Positions 1 to 8,255 of a stretch of 24,039 nt of DNA are shown here, one piece after another (within the stretch, counting starts at the first letter, position 1; each line of letters starts with the position of its first letter). The notes under the pieces were generated by a model that was not told where the DNA came from, did no database searches, and saw only the letters and a program-made list of their open reading frames with translations. The position numbers were made by a program, and so were the translations under genes. Source of the stretch: Chrysochromulina parva (Eukaryota; Haptophyta; Prymnesiales; Chrysochromulinaceae); assembly GCA_002887195.1 (NCBI GenBank), contig PJAB01000549.1:1-24039 (forward strand). The letters are read 5' to 3'.

Positions 1-1349
1 TCGCGAACGTGCATGCGGAGCTCGGTCGCGCTTTCGTCACCCAGTCGCTGCGCGCGGCGGTTGGCCCATGGGGCGGCGCCACGACTCTCAATGACGCTAC
101 GGCGGCCGCGGCCGAGGCGGCGGCTGCGGGTGCCGCGCGGCCCTCGACGCCAGCCGAGCAATGGGGTCCTGACGGACGGCGCGTGCCGCCGCCCGTGCCG
201 CCGCTGCCCGTGCGCGCAGAGGCAGCGCTCCGCACGGCGCTGGTCACGCTCGATTCGTGCGAGCAAGTGGAGCCCGCCCTCGTGCAACGCATCCTCCTCG
301 AACTCGCACGTCTGCACGGCGCGGGCCTCGTGCCCGGCACCGAGCTCGAGCGAGAGTGGGTCGCCACGTGGGTGCCCGTGCCGCGCTCGCTCGAGCTCGG
401 TGCCGCCTATGTGCGCCGCGCGGCGCTCTGCGGCGTCGGCCGGCGCGCCGTATACGCCGAGCTGCTCGCCCTCACGCCCTCGCCGCCCCTCGACGCGGCG
501 GTGCCCCTGCCCAAGCCCCTCGCGGACGAAGCGGTGCAGGCCGCGTCGCTCGCCGCTGACCGGCCCAACACGATGCCTGACTCGCGCGACGAGGGCAAGT
601 CGGCGCGGGACCTGTTCGGCCTCGCTGCGGCGCTCAATAGGACGCGTGAGCTGCCCCACGTCGACCAGGACGCCGTCGAGCGCAAGCAGCTGCTGCTCCA
701 TGTGTTCCTCAAAAAGGCATGCAAGCCGTTTGCGGACGCGCTCGTGCCGGCCGCGCCGCCGCCGGCGGCCGAGCTCAAGCTCGAAGTACCCGCGGGCCTC
801 GCCACGTTTCAGTGGTATGATGCGACGCCCACGTTTGGTGGCGTGGTGGTCGAGAGCACCCTCACCCTCTTCTATGTGCTCGGCCATGGTGGCGAAGGTG
901 CCTTTGTGCTGGGCACGCTGGTGCTGCCGCGCGCGGGCGTGCTCGCCACAGCGCGGCTCCTCCAGCGGCATCTGCTCGCCGCGGGCGCGGAGGCGGCCGC
1001 GGCAGCTGCGGCCGCCGCGGCGGCCCCTCCACCAGCCAAGGGAGGCAAAGGAGCACCACCTCCTGAAGAGCCCAAGCCGCCGCCCAAGCTCGATTGGCTC
1101 ATCGAGTGCACCGACGCCGTCAAGGAGCTGCTGCAGCCGCCCGCGACGGCGCCGCCCGAGGAGACGCCGCCGCCCGCGGACGACGAGGAGGACGCCGAGC
1201 CCCCGCCCCCGCCGGTGGACTATGCCGCGGCGGTCGGCCCGGGCGCACTCGAAGCGCTCGCCACCCTCTTCGACCCGCTCACGGGCGGCACCATGACCGA
1301 TCCGGCCGTGTGCGCCTGGCTCGCGTCGCTGCTCGTCAGCAAAAAGTGA
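1..1349 (+). CDS. C-terminal part of a large protein, possibly CFAP54-like (5' partial)
   Basis: The frame is open at the left edge, so the gene starts upstream; about 448 codons are visible, ending in TGA at 1347-1349. The first half is helical and Leu/Ala-rich. A more conserved-looking stretch lies around 780-960 (AGLATFQWYDATPTFGGVVV, then a hydrophobic strand LTLFYVLG). A run of about 12 Ala (about 990-1026), a Lys/Pro linker and a Pro/Glu/Asp-rich tail follow, and the protein ends in LVSKK. The pattern 'QWY...' followed by a hydrophobic strand near the C-terminus reminds me of CFAP54, a very large axonemal central-apparatus protein, but this rests on recall of one short motif. If correct, the protein acts in motile flagella and most of the gene lies to the left. 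Treat it as an unidentified large protein until searched. Confidence 0.6.
   Translation, partial: ANVHAELGRAFVTQSLRAAVGPWGGATTLNDATAAAAEAAAAGAARPSTPAEQWGPDGRRVPPPVPPLPVRAEAALRTALVTLDSCEQVEPALVQRILLELARLHGAGLVPGTELEREWVATWVPVPRSLELGAAYVRRAALCGVGRRAVYAELLALTPSPPLDAAVPLPKPLADEAVQAASLAADRPNTMPDSRDEGKSARDLFGLAAALNRTRELPHVDQDAVERKQLLLHVFLKKACKPFADALVPAAPPPAAELKLEVPAGLATFQWYDATPTFGGVVVESTLTLFYVLGHGGEGAFVLGTLVLPRAGVLATARLLQRHLLAAGAEAAAAAAAAAAAPPPAKGGKGAPPPEEPKPPPKLDWLIECTDAVKELLQPPATAPPEETPPPADDEEDAEPPPPPVDYAAAVGPGALEALATLFDPLTGGTMTDPAVCAWLASLLVSKK
990..1026 (+). repeat. GC-rich Ala-codon repeat
   Basis: A run of GCN codons encodes an uninterrupted poly-alanine tract inside the first gene, followed directly by a Pro/Lys/Gly linker. 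It is typical low complexity for this genome; no function is implied. Confidence 0.8.
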
Positions 1350-1680
1350 GCAGGCTTGGCGCTGTGTCGTTGTGGGATGAGGGAGAGGCTCGACGTATGA
1401 GCATCATCGCATGAGTCGCGGCCGCGTCGAGAGCACGTGGTGGTGTATCCTCCAAGTGAGAATCGAATAAGTGCAAGAGCGGAAAATTCGAAAGTAAACG
1501 CCCCCCCTGTCCCGCTTGACCTGGTTTGTGTTGGCGACGTCTCCGGCGGCCCTGACCCGTGACCGCCTGACGAATCTGTTTCGTCGCGTCGTCTTGAAAG
1601 GCGATTTGTTTCCGACACCCTAGCGTCCTTGCCCAGGAAGGATACACACCGCGGAAAGGGACACGATTTTGTCGACAAGA
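1350..1680. other. Intergenic spacer between two tandem genes
   Basis: This 331-bp stretch lies between the stop of the first gene and the ATG at 1681. It holds presumptive 3' UTR and promoter/5' UTR. It is less GC-rich than the flanking genes around 1440-1500 and has a short C run near 1501. I see no RNA gene or convincing ORF. Confidence 0.6.
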
Positions 1681-4197
1681 ATGCGGTACATTCAAGTGCC
1701 GCCGGTTGTCGCGTCTGATCTCTGGTCCGGCGGCGCGGTTCATGCTCCGTCCGATCCCAAATCCAAGGCTGCGGCTGCAGCTGCTGCAGCCGACGCGTGC
1801 GCGTGCGCGGCGGCGGCGATGGCTTCAGCGGCTGCTTCCATCAGCAGCACATCAGCACACCTCGACAAGGAGCGTATGCAGCTCGAGATGATGCGAAAGG
1901 CAAACGACGACACCGCGGCCGGAAGCACTGTGGCGGCAATCAAGGCGCTGAACAAAAATCGGCTGCGGCTAGCGGCTGCCGAGCGCGAGCGTGACAGACT
2001 GCGCATGGAAACTGCGGCGCTCCGCGTCGCGTCGGATTCAGTTAGGGCAAGCTTGGAAGCGCAGGTACAACATTTGCGGGCTGACCTCGCCGCTTCCCTC
2101 GCCCGCGAGATGATCAGAGCAGCCCAGGACGCGGACAGAGCAGCCCAGGAGGCCGCGGCAGAGGAGGCCGCGGCAGCGGAGGCCGCGCCAGTGGAGGCCG
2201 CGCCAGTGGAGGCCGCGCCAAAGGAGGCTGCGGCGGAGGAGGAGCCTTCGACAGCTCAAGTCGTTCGAGAGCTCCGGCTGCAGCGCCAAGCTGTCGGCTT
2301 CCTAGCGAATCGAGAGCTCGCGCGCGCGTGGATGAGCTGGGCGGCGTGGCATTCGGAGCGCAGCCGGCAGCTCACCGTGCTGCGGAGCTTCTTGGGGCGC
2401 CTGATGAACCGGCAACTGTCACGGGGCTGGCAGTTGCTGCGCGAGCTGGCCGCGGAGCGAACGGCGGCGCTGCTGGCGATGCGGCGCGTGCTGAGCTGCC
2501 TGGCAAACCGCGGGCTGGCGAGCGGCTGGCGCGCGTGGCAGTCGGCTGTGGCAGAGATCCTTGCGAAGCGCGCGAGCCTACGCTCAAGCCTCGGGCACCT
2601 CGTCCATCGAGAACAGGCAGCCGGCTGGCACACGTGGGTGGAGCAGTACCACGAGCGGCTCGAACAGCTGCGGACCCTGCGTCGCGGCCTCGGGCGAATG
2701 AGACTCAACGGCCTAGCCAAGGGGTGGGCAGGCTGGCGCCGTCTCATCGAGGAGCGTGCGGCGGATTTGGAAGCGCAGCGCCGCGTGCTGCGCTTCATGA
2801 GTGGCTCCCTCCGTGACCTCGTCCGTGGCTGGCACGGCTGGCTCGGCTTCCTCGACGAGCTCGAGACGGCGCGACAGCAGATGCAGAAGTCGATCGGCTT
2901 CTTCATGTACCGCGCGCTCATCCCGGCATGGAGGGCGTGGCTCCAGGCGTTGCGAGAGCGGCAGGAGCAGATGCGCCTGCTGAGCCGCTCTGCAAAGTTC
3001 ATGAGCCAGCGCGGGCTCGCGCGCGGCGTGCTCGCCTTCCAAGCGAACGCAGGGCGCAGTCCGACAAACCGCCTCAACACGGCCCTTTCACTGCTCGACA
3101 TGTGCGCCACCCTCCTCCTCGAGCAGGACGAACGTTTCGTGGGCGCCAGCGCGGCCAGCGCCAGCGCGGCCATCGCGATCAGCGCCAGGGCGGTCAGGGG
3201 CGTCGCGGCCGACGGCGCGGGTGACGGCGCGGGTGACGGCGCGGGTGACGGCGGGGGCACGGGAAACCACAAGAAAACCGGGGCCTACCCGTGCCTTGTG
3301 GCGGCGTGCTCGCACGGCTTGACGCCCGTCGTGCAGCTTCTCCTCGACCAGAAGGCCTCTGTGGACGCCGCCACGCCGAGTGGCTGGACTGCACTGATGG
3401 AATCGTGCCAAAATGGGCACGGCGAGTGCGTGCGGCTCCTATTGCAGCGTGGCGCGAATGTCAACCTCGCCAAGAATGACGGCTGGAACGCGCTGATGGT
3501 GAGCTCCAAGGCGGGGCATGAGGGCTGTATTCGACTCCTAGTCCAGAAGGGCGTGGCTGTCAACCATGCCAAGAGCGACGGTTGGACGGCCCTGATGATC
3601 AGCTGCCGCAACTCTCACGTGAGCTGCACTCGCGCCTTGCTCGACCGCGGCGCGCACGTGGACGCGCTCAAGCCGAATGGCTTCACTGCGCTAATGGCGG
3701 CATGTCAGGTAGGCGCCTTTGAGTGCGCGCGGCTGCTGCTCGAGCGGGGCGCGGCCGTTGGGGCCGCCCGGCATGATGACGGTTGGACAGCGCTGATGCT
3801 CGCGTGCCAGAATGGGCACCTCGAGTGCGCGAGATTGCTCCTCGAGCATGGGGCCGACGTCCACCAAACCAAACCGGGCAACGGGTGGAGTGCGCTCATG
3901 GCGGCCAGCCAAAACGGACAGACGGAGCTCGTGCAGCTGCTGCTCGAGAAGGGTGCCGACGTCACGGCGAAACGCAAGGACGGTGCGAGCGCTCTCAGCC
4001 TCGCAGAGGAATACGCGCGCCACGAGACGGCGCGGCTGCTCCGGAGCACCCTCGGCCTGCCCTCGACGCGCCCCGCAAGCGCTGTGCCCGCGGGCGACAC
4101 GGATGCCTTTGCACAGGCCGCGCGCAAGGCGCGAACGAAGGTCGTCCAGAGGAAGCTGGCAACGACGGCAATGGTGGCCGCGGCACTGCAGCGCTGA
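1681..4197 (+). CDS. Coiled-coil / Sfi1-like Trp-repeat / ankyrin-repeat protein
   Basis: An uninterrupted frame of 838 aa starting at the first ATG (1681); a TTG four codons upstream is not a likely eukaryotic start. Order of parts: Ala-rich N-terminus; Arg/Leu/Glu coiled coil (about residues 60-150); an Ala/Glu segment made of repeated EAAPV-type units (about 155-190); about eight repeats of some 33 aa (about 201-460) with the core L.nR.La.GW..W (for example ANRELARAWMSW, ANRGLASGWRAW); an Ala/Ser linker with a DGAG repeat (about 510-525); then eight ankyrin repeats (about 535-793) of the form GWTALM.aCQNGH.ECaRLLLe.GA.V. Trp-containing repeats of this spacing resemble Sfi1/IQ-type helical repeats that bind centrin or calmodulin; here that is inference. 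Ankyrin repeats bind proteins. A cytoskeletal or basal-body scaffold is plausible but unproven. No catalytic domain is visible. Confidence 0.85.
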   Translation: MRYIQVPPVVASDLWSGGAVHAPSDPKSKAAAAAAAADACACAAAAMASAAASISSTSAHLDKERMQLEMMRKANDDTAAGSTVAAIKALNKNRLRLAAAERERDRLRMETAALRVASDSVRASLEAQVQHLRADLAASLAREMIRAAQDADRAAQEAAAEEAAAAEAAPVEAAPVEAAPKEAAAEEEPSTAQVVRELRLQRQAVGFLANRELARAWMSWAAWHSERSRQLTVLRSFLGRLMNRQLSRGWQLLRELAAERTAALLAMRRVLSCLANRGLASGWRAWQSAVAEILAKRASLRSSLGHLVHREQAAGWHTWVEQYHERLEQLRTLRRGLGRMRLNGLAKGWAGWRRLIEERAADLEAQRRVLRFMSGSLRDLVRGWHGWLGFLDELETARQQMQKSIGFFMYRALIPAWRAWLQALRERQEQMRLLSRSAKFMSQRGLARGVLAFQANAGRSPTNRLNTALSLLDMCATLLLEQDERFVGASAASASAAIAISARAVRGVAADGAGDGAGDGAGDGGGTGNHKKTGAYPCLVAACSHGLTPVVQLLLDQKASVDAATPSGWTALMESCQNGHGECVRLLLQRGANVNLAKNDGWNALMVSSKAGHEGCIRLLVQKGVAVNHAKSDGWTALMISCRNSHVSCTRALLDRGAHVDALKPNGFTALMAACQVGAFECARLLLERGAAVGAARHDDGWTALMLACQNGHLECARLLLEHGADVHQTKPGNGWSALMAASQNGQTELVQLLLEKGADVTAKRKDGASALSLAEEYARHETARLLRSTLGLPSTRPASAVPAGDTDAFAQAARKARTKVVQRKLATTAMVAAALQR
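2143..2235 (+). repeat. Short tandem repeats encoding Ala/Glu segment
   Basis: Imperfect 15-18-bp units based on GAGGCCGCG followed by GCA or CCA are repeated head to tail inside the coiled-coil/ankyrin gene. They encode the repeated EAAAAEAAPVEAAPVEAAP-type segment and keep the frame. Confidence 0.8.
3217..3260 (+). repeat. 12-bp tandem repeat (GACGGCGCGGGT)
   Basis: Near-perfect copies of GACGGCGCGGGT encode repeated Asp-Gly-Ala-Gly units in the linker just before the ankyrin repeats. The last copy is altered to GACGGCGGGGGC. Confidence 0.85.
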
Positions 4198-4558
4198 CCA
4201 TGCTCGTCTCTCGTGTCCCGACATACACGGCCCGCGGGGCGGTGGGACCTGGGAGGGGCGGTCTCTCGGGGGAGTCTGTCCGCGATCACGACGCGCTTCT
4301 GATTGCAGTGTGCCCGACGCCGACGCGTGTGACGTGACAGTTTCGTCAAAGCGGAGCGTTGGCGGGTTCGGGGCCACCGCTCTCAGACATGCTCGAGTGA
4401 TCATGCCGTACTTTCTTTTTTTACTGAGCGACACTTCAAGAAGGTTGAAAACATGTAGAAAGCCGTGCGAGTCCGGCGTGTGCACACACTGGTTTGCATC
4501 CCCTGGTCTCGGTGGAGCGTTGCGGCTCCGCGAAAATCTCAAAAGAGGAGTTTTACAC
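4198..4558. other. Spacer between convergent genes
   Basis: This 361-bp stretch separates the ankyrin gene (+) from the small minus-strand gene. It should hold both 3' UTRs. A T run (CTTTCTTTTTTTACTG, about 4412-4427) is the only distinct tract. Long frames on both strands here are antisense or frame shadows. I see no further gene. Confidence 0.55.
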
Positions 4559-5058
4559 CTACATCAACTGGTTCAAGAACTCGTCATCAAGATCGTCGTC
4601 GGCTGCCGATTCGATCCGCCGCTTGGGTTTCAGTGGCCGCTCAAAGTCGTCGTACGGATTTCGACCCGATTCCACTCCCTCGGTGCCCTGCTCACAGTAC
4701 AAATATGCAGGGTCAGCTTTGTCACAAGTGCGGGTGAGGTTCGCTGCACAGTTGACTCGCACACCTGCGTCACATACGCACCCATGAGACCGAGGCCAGC
4801 AATCATCGCCGTGTTGAACATGTCGGGCACCAGATTGTCCAGAGAGTGCCCAAAGTCCGAAGGCACGTATACTGGCAACACGCTGCTGCTGCTGACGATG
4901 GCATCCGCAGCTAGCGACGCGTCGAGCATGCGCGCGCCCGAACCGCGCTCGGCACTTGAGATCTCGTGCCGCGCACTATAGCATGGTGATATCTGCAGAG
5001 CCGAGGCGTCATGTAGCGTCACAAGGAGCAGGAGGAAGACTGAAGAGGCCATTTTCAT
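4559..5058 (-). CDS. Small signal-peptide protein with acidic tail, unknown function (intron or frameshift)
   Basis: Start ATG at 5058 gives MKMASSVFLLLLVTLHDASA, a clear signal peptide; in an alga it could also be the first part of a bipartite plastid-targeting leader. The mature part contains a hydrophobic segment (about residues 80-92, MFNTAMIAGLGLM). The frame then becomes unlike protein, whereas a second minus-strand frame (4559-4743) reads as a convincing hydrophilic C-terminus with Cys pairs, NPYDDFERPLKPKRR and DDDLDDEFLNQLM before the stop. Joining 5058-4782 to 4743-4559 by a GT-AG intron gives 153 aa. Without an intron, a +1 shift near 4762 would also join the frames and retain more Cys. 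I do not recognise the family. The gene is divergent from the cyclase gene and convergent with the ankyrin gene. Confidence 0.5.
4744..4781 (-). other. Putative 38-nt intron
   Basis: On the minus strand the donor reads ATGG|GTGCGTATGTG and the acceptor CTGTGCAG|CGAAC. Removing it restores one frame from the signal peptide to the acidic C-terminus. The donor matches the GTGCGC donor of the neighbouring cyclase gene. The length is very short for an alga, so a sequence error or frameshift is the alternative. Confidence 0.4.
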
Positions 5059-5310
5059 TTTCACACGCCAATCGTCCGTGAAGTAAGAGAACCGGCGCAC
5101 ATGTATTGTGCGCGTGTGTGGTTGACCTACGTGTCGAAAATTGTCACCATTCATGAACACAATTTGCAAGCACTCCGCCCTTGCAGCCCTCGCGCTAGGA
5201 ATGGAGGTTCTCATTCCGTCGAAGGAGGGATTCCCGCTGCAGTAGTAGTGCCGGCCGACCTGTGTGCGGCCGGGAGGCGCGCCGCCCCCGCGCGTTGTTC
5301 CAGAAGAAGA

Positions 5311-8018
5311 ATGGTGCTGCGCCGCGCCGCACGATGTTCCAGAGAATTTGCAGCCACGAGCGCGACAGAGATTCCATCGGAGAAGAAGAACAACGGGCTC
5401 TATCTCTTTCGCGACAGCTCGAGCATCGAGCCGCCAGCTGCTGCTTACGAGCCAGACCGCCGCGACAAGCTCGACTTCAACATCTACGCGGAGGTTGCCA
5501 CCCCGAAGTTCATCGTATGCCCCGATGACATCTGGATGCCGAAGATGGAGGATATGGCTGGCATCTCAGTGCACTTGACGCAGATCAAATGCACTGAGAT
5601 TGAGCTCTACGTGGAGCGCCTCAAACGAAGCACCGTGCGCGTTCTCGACCATGGCGCCACGCTCTTTGTGGTCTTCGTCGGGACCTTCTGGACCCTTTTC
5701 GCCGAGGACGTTGCCTACGGATGGCCACTTGACAAGACGGTGGACACTCCGTTTGCCTGGGCCTCTCTCTTCTTCCTCATCTTGTTCGTCGCCGAGCAGG
5801 CGACGCGCTCCATCGTGCAGCGCGAGGACTACTTGTTCAGCTTATTCTGGTGGATGGAGCTCGTGCGCGTTCGAGGCTCGAATGCGTACCCTCGCAGCGC
5901 ACGAGCCGGGGCAAAGCCACCGAAGCGGCCGCCCCTCCCCGCCTTTCCCACAGAGCCCCCGCTAGTCTCCTTAGCCATTGCTCACGCGCGCGTCGCACGG
6001 CACTCGTGTGCCCAGTTTGCAAACGCCTCCATGGTCTTGATGCTCGGACCGATCCTGGCTCCTGAGGGCGAGCACAGGTGCTCGGTCAAGTTTGGGCTCA
6101 GCGCCCTCGGAGTCGTGGCTGGCTCGATCACGATCGCGCGCGTGAGCAGGATCGCGCGCGTGCTGCGCCTGCTGCGCGTCTTCAGCGCAGCAAGGGAAGC
6201 AGCCAATCAAGCACCCCGCCGTCGTACAGTGAAACAGTCCGCGATCGGCAGGGCACTCAACGACAAGCTCGTGCAGTCGATGGCCGTGATCGTCGTGGCG
6301 CTACAACTCATCTTCCCTTTGCTCAGCTTCGAGGAGAAGAACTCCGCGCGGGAGCTCGCCTTCGAAATCCTCACCATGGGCGGCAACGTCTCGAAGTCCG
6401 AGGGCACTTCGTACGGCGCTGCGATGCTCGAGCGCTACCAATTTGCTGGCCATCATGAGCTCGTGCTCTCGACAGAACAGGGGTTGAGATATGCTCGCAG
6501 CTACGCCACCCTCCTCAAGATCGTCTTCTCGTCCGAGGCGTTCGTATACATCAACGACCAACCGGCAGCGAGCTACCCGGGGTGGGATGGCAACACTTAC
6601 AACGCCGCGGACTGCCTGAACCTGAACGCGGAGGACACGTTCGCAGCGTGCCCCCAAGCGATTCACAAGCTTCGGTGCTCGGAGATCCAATTCTTCCACC
6701 CAGAGAAGGGCGTGCACGAGGCCTACTGGGAGGTTCAAGAGCTGCGGATGGCGCAGGCACAGGGTAGTGCCGCGATCACCATCCTGCTCTTGGTCGCCAT
6801 CCTCGTCATGTTCACGTCCCTCTCCGCTGACGTGGCGTCCATGGTGGTAGAGCCAATCGAGGGCATGGTCAAGCTCGTCAAGGCGCTCGCGGAGAATCCC
6901 AGCTGTAAGCTCGAGGAGCAGGCCAAGTCCAAATACGAAACAGAGGCCGTGCGCATCGCTCTCGCCAAGATCGTCGGCCTGATGCAGCTCGGGTTTGGCG
7001 GTGCCGGCCACGAGCTCATCTCAGCCAACCTAGCCAACTCTGAACAGGCAACGCTCGACTTAACGCTTCGAGGCAAGAAGAGGGATTGCGCGTACGGCTA
7101 TTGCGACATCCGCCAGTTCACCGAAACGGTGGAGTGCTTGCAGGATCAGGTGATGCTCTTCAGGTGATTGCGATTGCCATCCGGGGATGCTCACCATGTG
7201 ATTGCGAGTGCCATCAGGTGATGCTCTTCACCAACGCCGTCGGTGAGATCGTCCACCAGAGCTGCTACGACAACCACGGCGAGCCCAACAAGAATATCGG
7301 CGACGCCTTCCTGATCGTCTGGCGCTCCATGCTGTCCACCGACTACGGCAAGGTGGTCGACGGTGCATTGACATCCTTCCGCCGATGCGTGCGCGAGATA
7401 GCCTCGTCATTGACACTGCAGCTCGTGACCGATGTGGAAGCGATGCACAATAAGTTCGGGCGCGGCGTGTACCAAACCAAGCTCGGCTTCGGCCTCCACT
7501 TTGGTTGGTCGGTGGAGGGCCCCGTTGGCACGACGACCAAGATCGACTGCTCGTACCTCTCGCCCGAGGTGAAGATCTCGGACCGCCTCGAAGCGGCCAC
7601 CAAGATCTACTCCTCCAACATCCTCATGAGTGGCCAGTTTTACGACCTGCTCTCGGACAACATCAAGGTGGGCGTTCGCCTGATCGACTACGTGACGCTC
7701 AAGCACTGCAAAAAGCCCTTCCGCATCTACGCCGACGACCGCTCCAACCTGTGGCTCCAGATGAATGCACGTCTCGTTGAGATCCACGGCGCCGAGGCAG
7801 CGTACGAGCTGTTCTCGAAGACCTTCCACGAGGGCATCGACGCCTTCATCAAGGGCGACTGGCCGACGGCGCAGCAAAAGCTTGAAAGCGCGCGTGACTT
7901 CTGCCCAATGGACGCGCCCACGCTGCTGCTGCTGAAGGAGATGAAGACGCGCTCTCTCGATCCGGTGACGCCGACTGCGCCCCTCGACTGGAAGGGCTAC
8001 CACGAGTCCGAAGTCTGA
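5311..8018 (+). CDS. Voltage-sensor membrane adenylate cyclase (class III), three exons
   Basis: Proposed exons 5311-5862, 6016-7149 and 7218-8018 give 828 aa. This class makes cAMP from ATP in a membrane. S1 about 116-137, S2 about 148-168, S3 about 173-197 and an Arg-rich S4 about 220-246 (IARVSRIARVLRLLRVF) form a voltage-sensor-like unit. TM5 (about 273-290), a roughly 145-residue loop and TM6 (about 438-462) lead into a HAMP-like helix and the cyclase domain. Metal-binding Asp are D548 (CDIRQFT) and D591 (NKNIGDAF); K587 is the adenine-type Lys. SYLSPEVKISDRLEAATK matches the protist cyclase motif, but the usual transition-state Asn (VN.A.R) is Lys681 while Arg685 is kept. The end of the domain, RLIDYVTLK...FRIYADD, fits the family. 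The start is uncertain: an in-frame ATG at 5101 lies only 42 bp from the divergent gene, so I chose the ATG at 5311. Confidence 0.8.
5863..6015 (+). other. Predicted in-frame 153-nt intron in the cyclase gene
   Basis: The donor is GAGCTC|GTGCGCGTTC and the acceptor GTGTGCCCAG|TTTGC. The length is a multiple of three and lacks stops, so the frame stays open, but the translated segment is basic and Pro-rich and interrupts the third transmembrane helix. Removal in phase 0 joins FWWMEL to FANASMVLML and restores a continuous S3. Confidence 0.7.
7132..7233 (+). repeat. Three degenerate 34-bp tandem copies spanning exon-intron-exon
   Basis: Copies at about 7132-7164 (exonic), 7165-7196 (intronic) and 7199-7233 (intron to exon) align with each other. 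The second and third share TGATTGCGA/T.TGCCATC followed by a GATGCTC..CACCA-like end. The period is 34, and the intron is exactly two periods (68 nt). Confidence 0.75.
7150..7217 (+). other. 68-nt intron embedded in an 18-bp direct repeat
   Basis: The frame from 5311 stops at 7165, within this segment. Splicing CAG|GTGATG to ATCAG|GTGATG in phase 0 gives LQDQVMLFTNAVGEIVH, which reads straight through the cyclase domain. Both splice sites lie in identical copies of ATCAGGTGATGCTCTTCA (7145-7162 and 7213-7230). Confidence 0.85.
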
Positions 8019-8255
8019 TGTGTTTGTGTTGGGCACACCAGCGCCTAGATCCGATAAAGTAGCTACTAGCCGTGATTTTGGATACATTGTGCTAGCTTAA
8101 ATTTTGTTGAAGTAACTCCTAGTACGTACAAAGTTGTTGCACCTCGGGCCCGCGCGCGTCACAATCCGTCTAATGATCAATGCGGTCGCGGTTCGGTTCG
8201 GTCACCTTTCGACAGTTTCGACGACAGTTTCTGGACGGGTGCGAAACAGCATAAT
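8019..8255. other. Spacer between convergent genes
   Basis: A 237-bp spacer between the stops of the cyclase (+) and dioxygenase (-) genes. Its A/T-richer part (about 8040-8130) presumably carries both 3' ends. Nothing else is visible. Confidence 0.55.

Noticed and set aside
2256..3272. 338-codon minus-strand frame opposite the Trp-repeat region
   Set aside because: Arg/Ser-rich antisense of a well-supported repeat protein; no motif.
3812..4981. 389-codon + strand frame overlapping the ankyrin gene and the small minus-strand gene
   Set aside because: It is an out-of-frame reading of the ankyrin repeats that runs into the spacer; Ser/Arg-rich with no domain.
5101..5310. In-frame upstream ATG extending the cyclase by 70 residues
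   Set aside because: The extension is Arg/Ala/Val-rich without conserved features and would leave only 42 bp to the divergent gene; kept as a possible alternative start.
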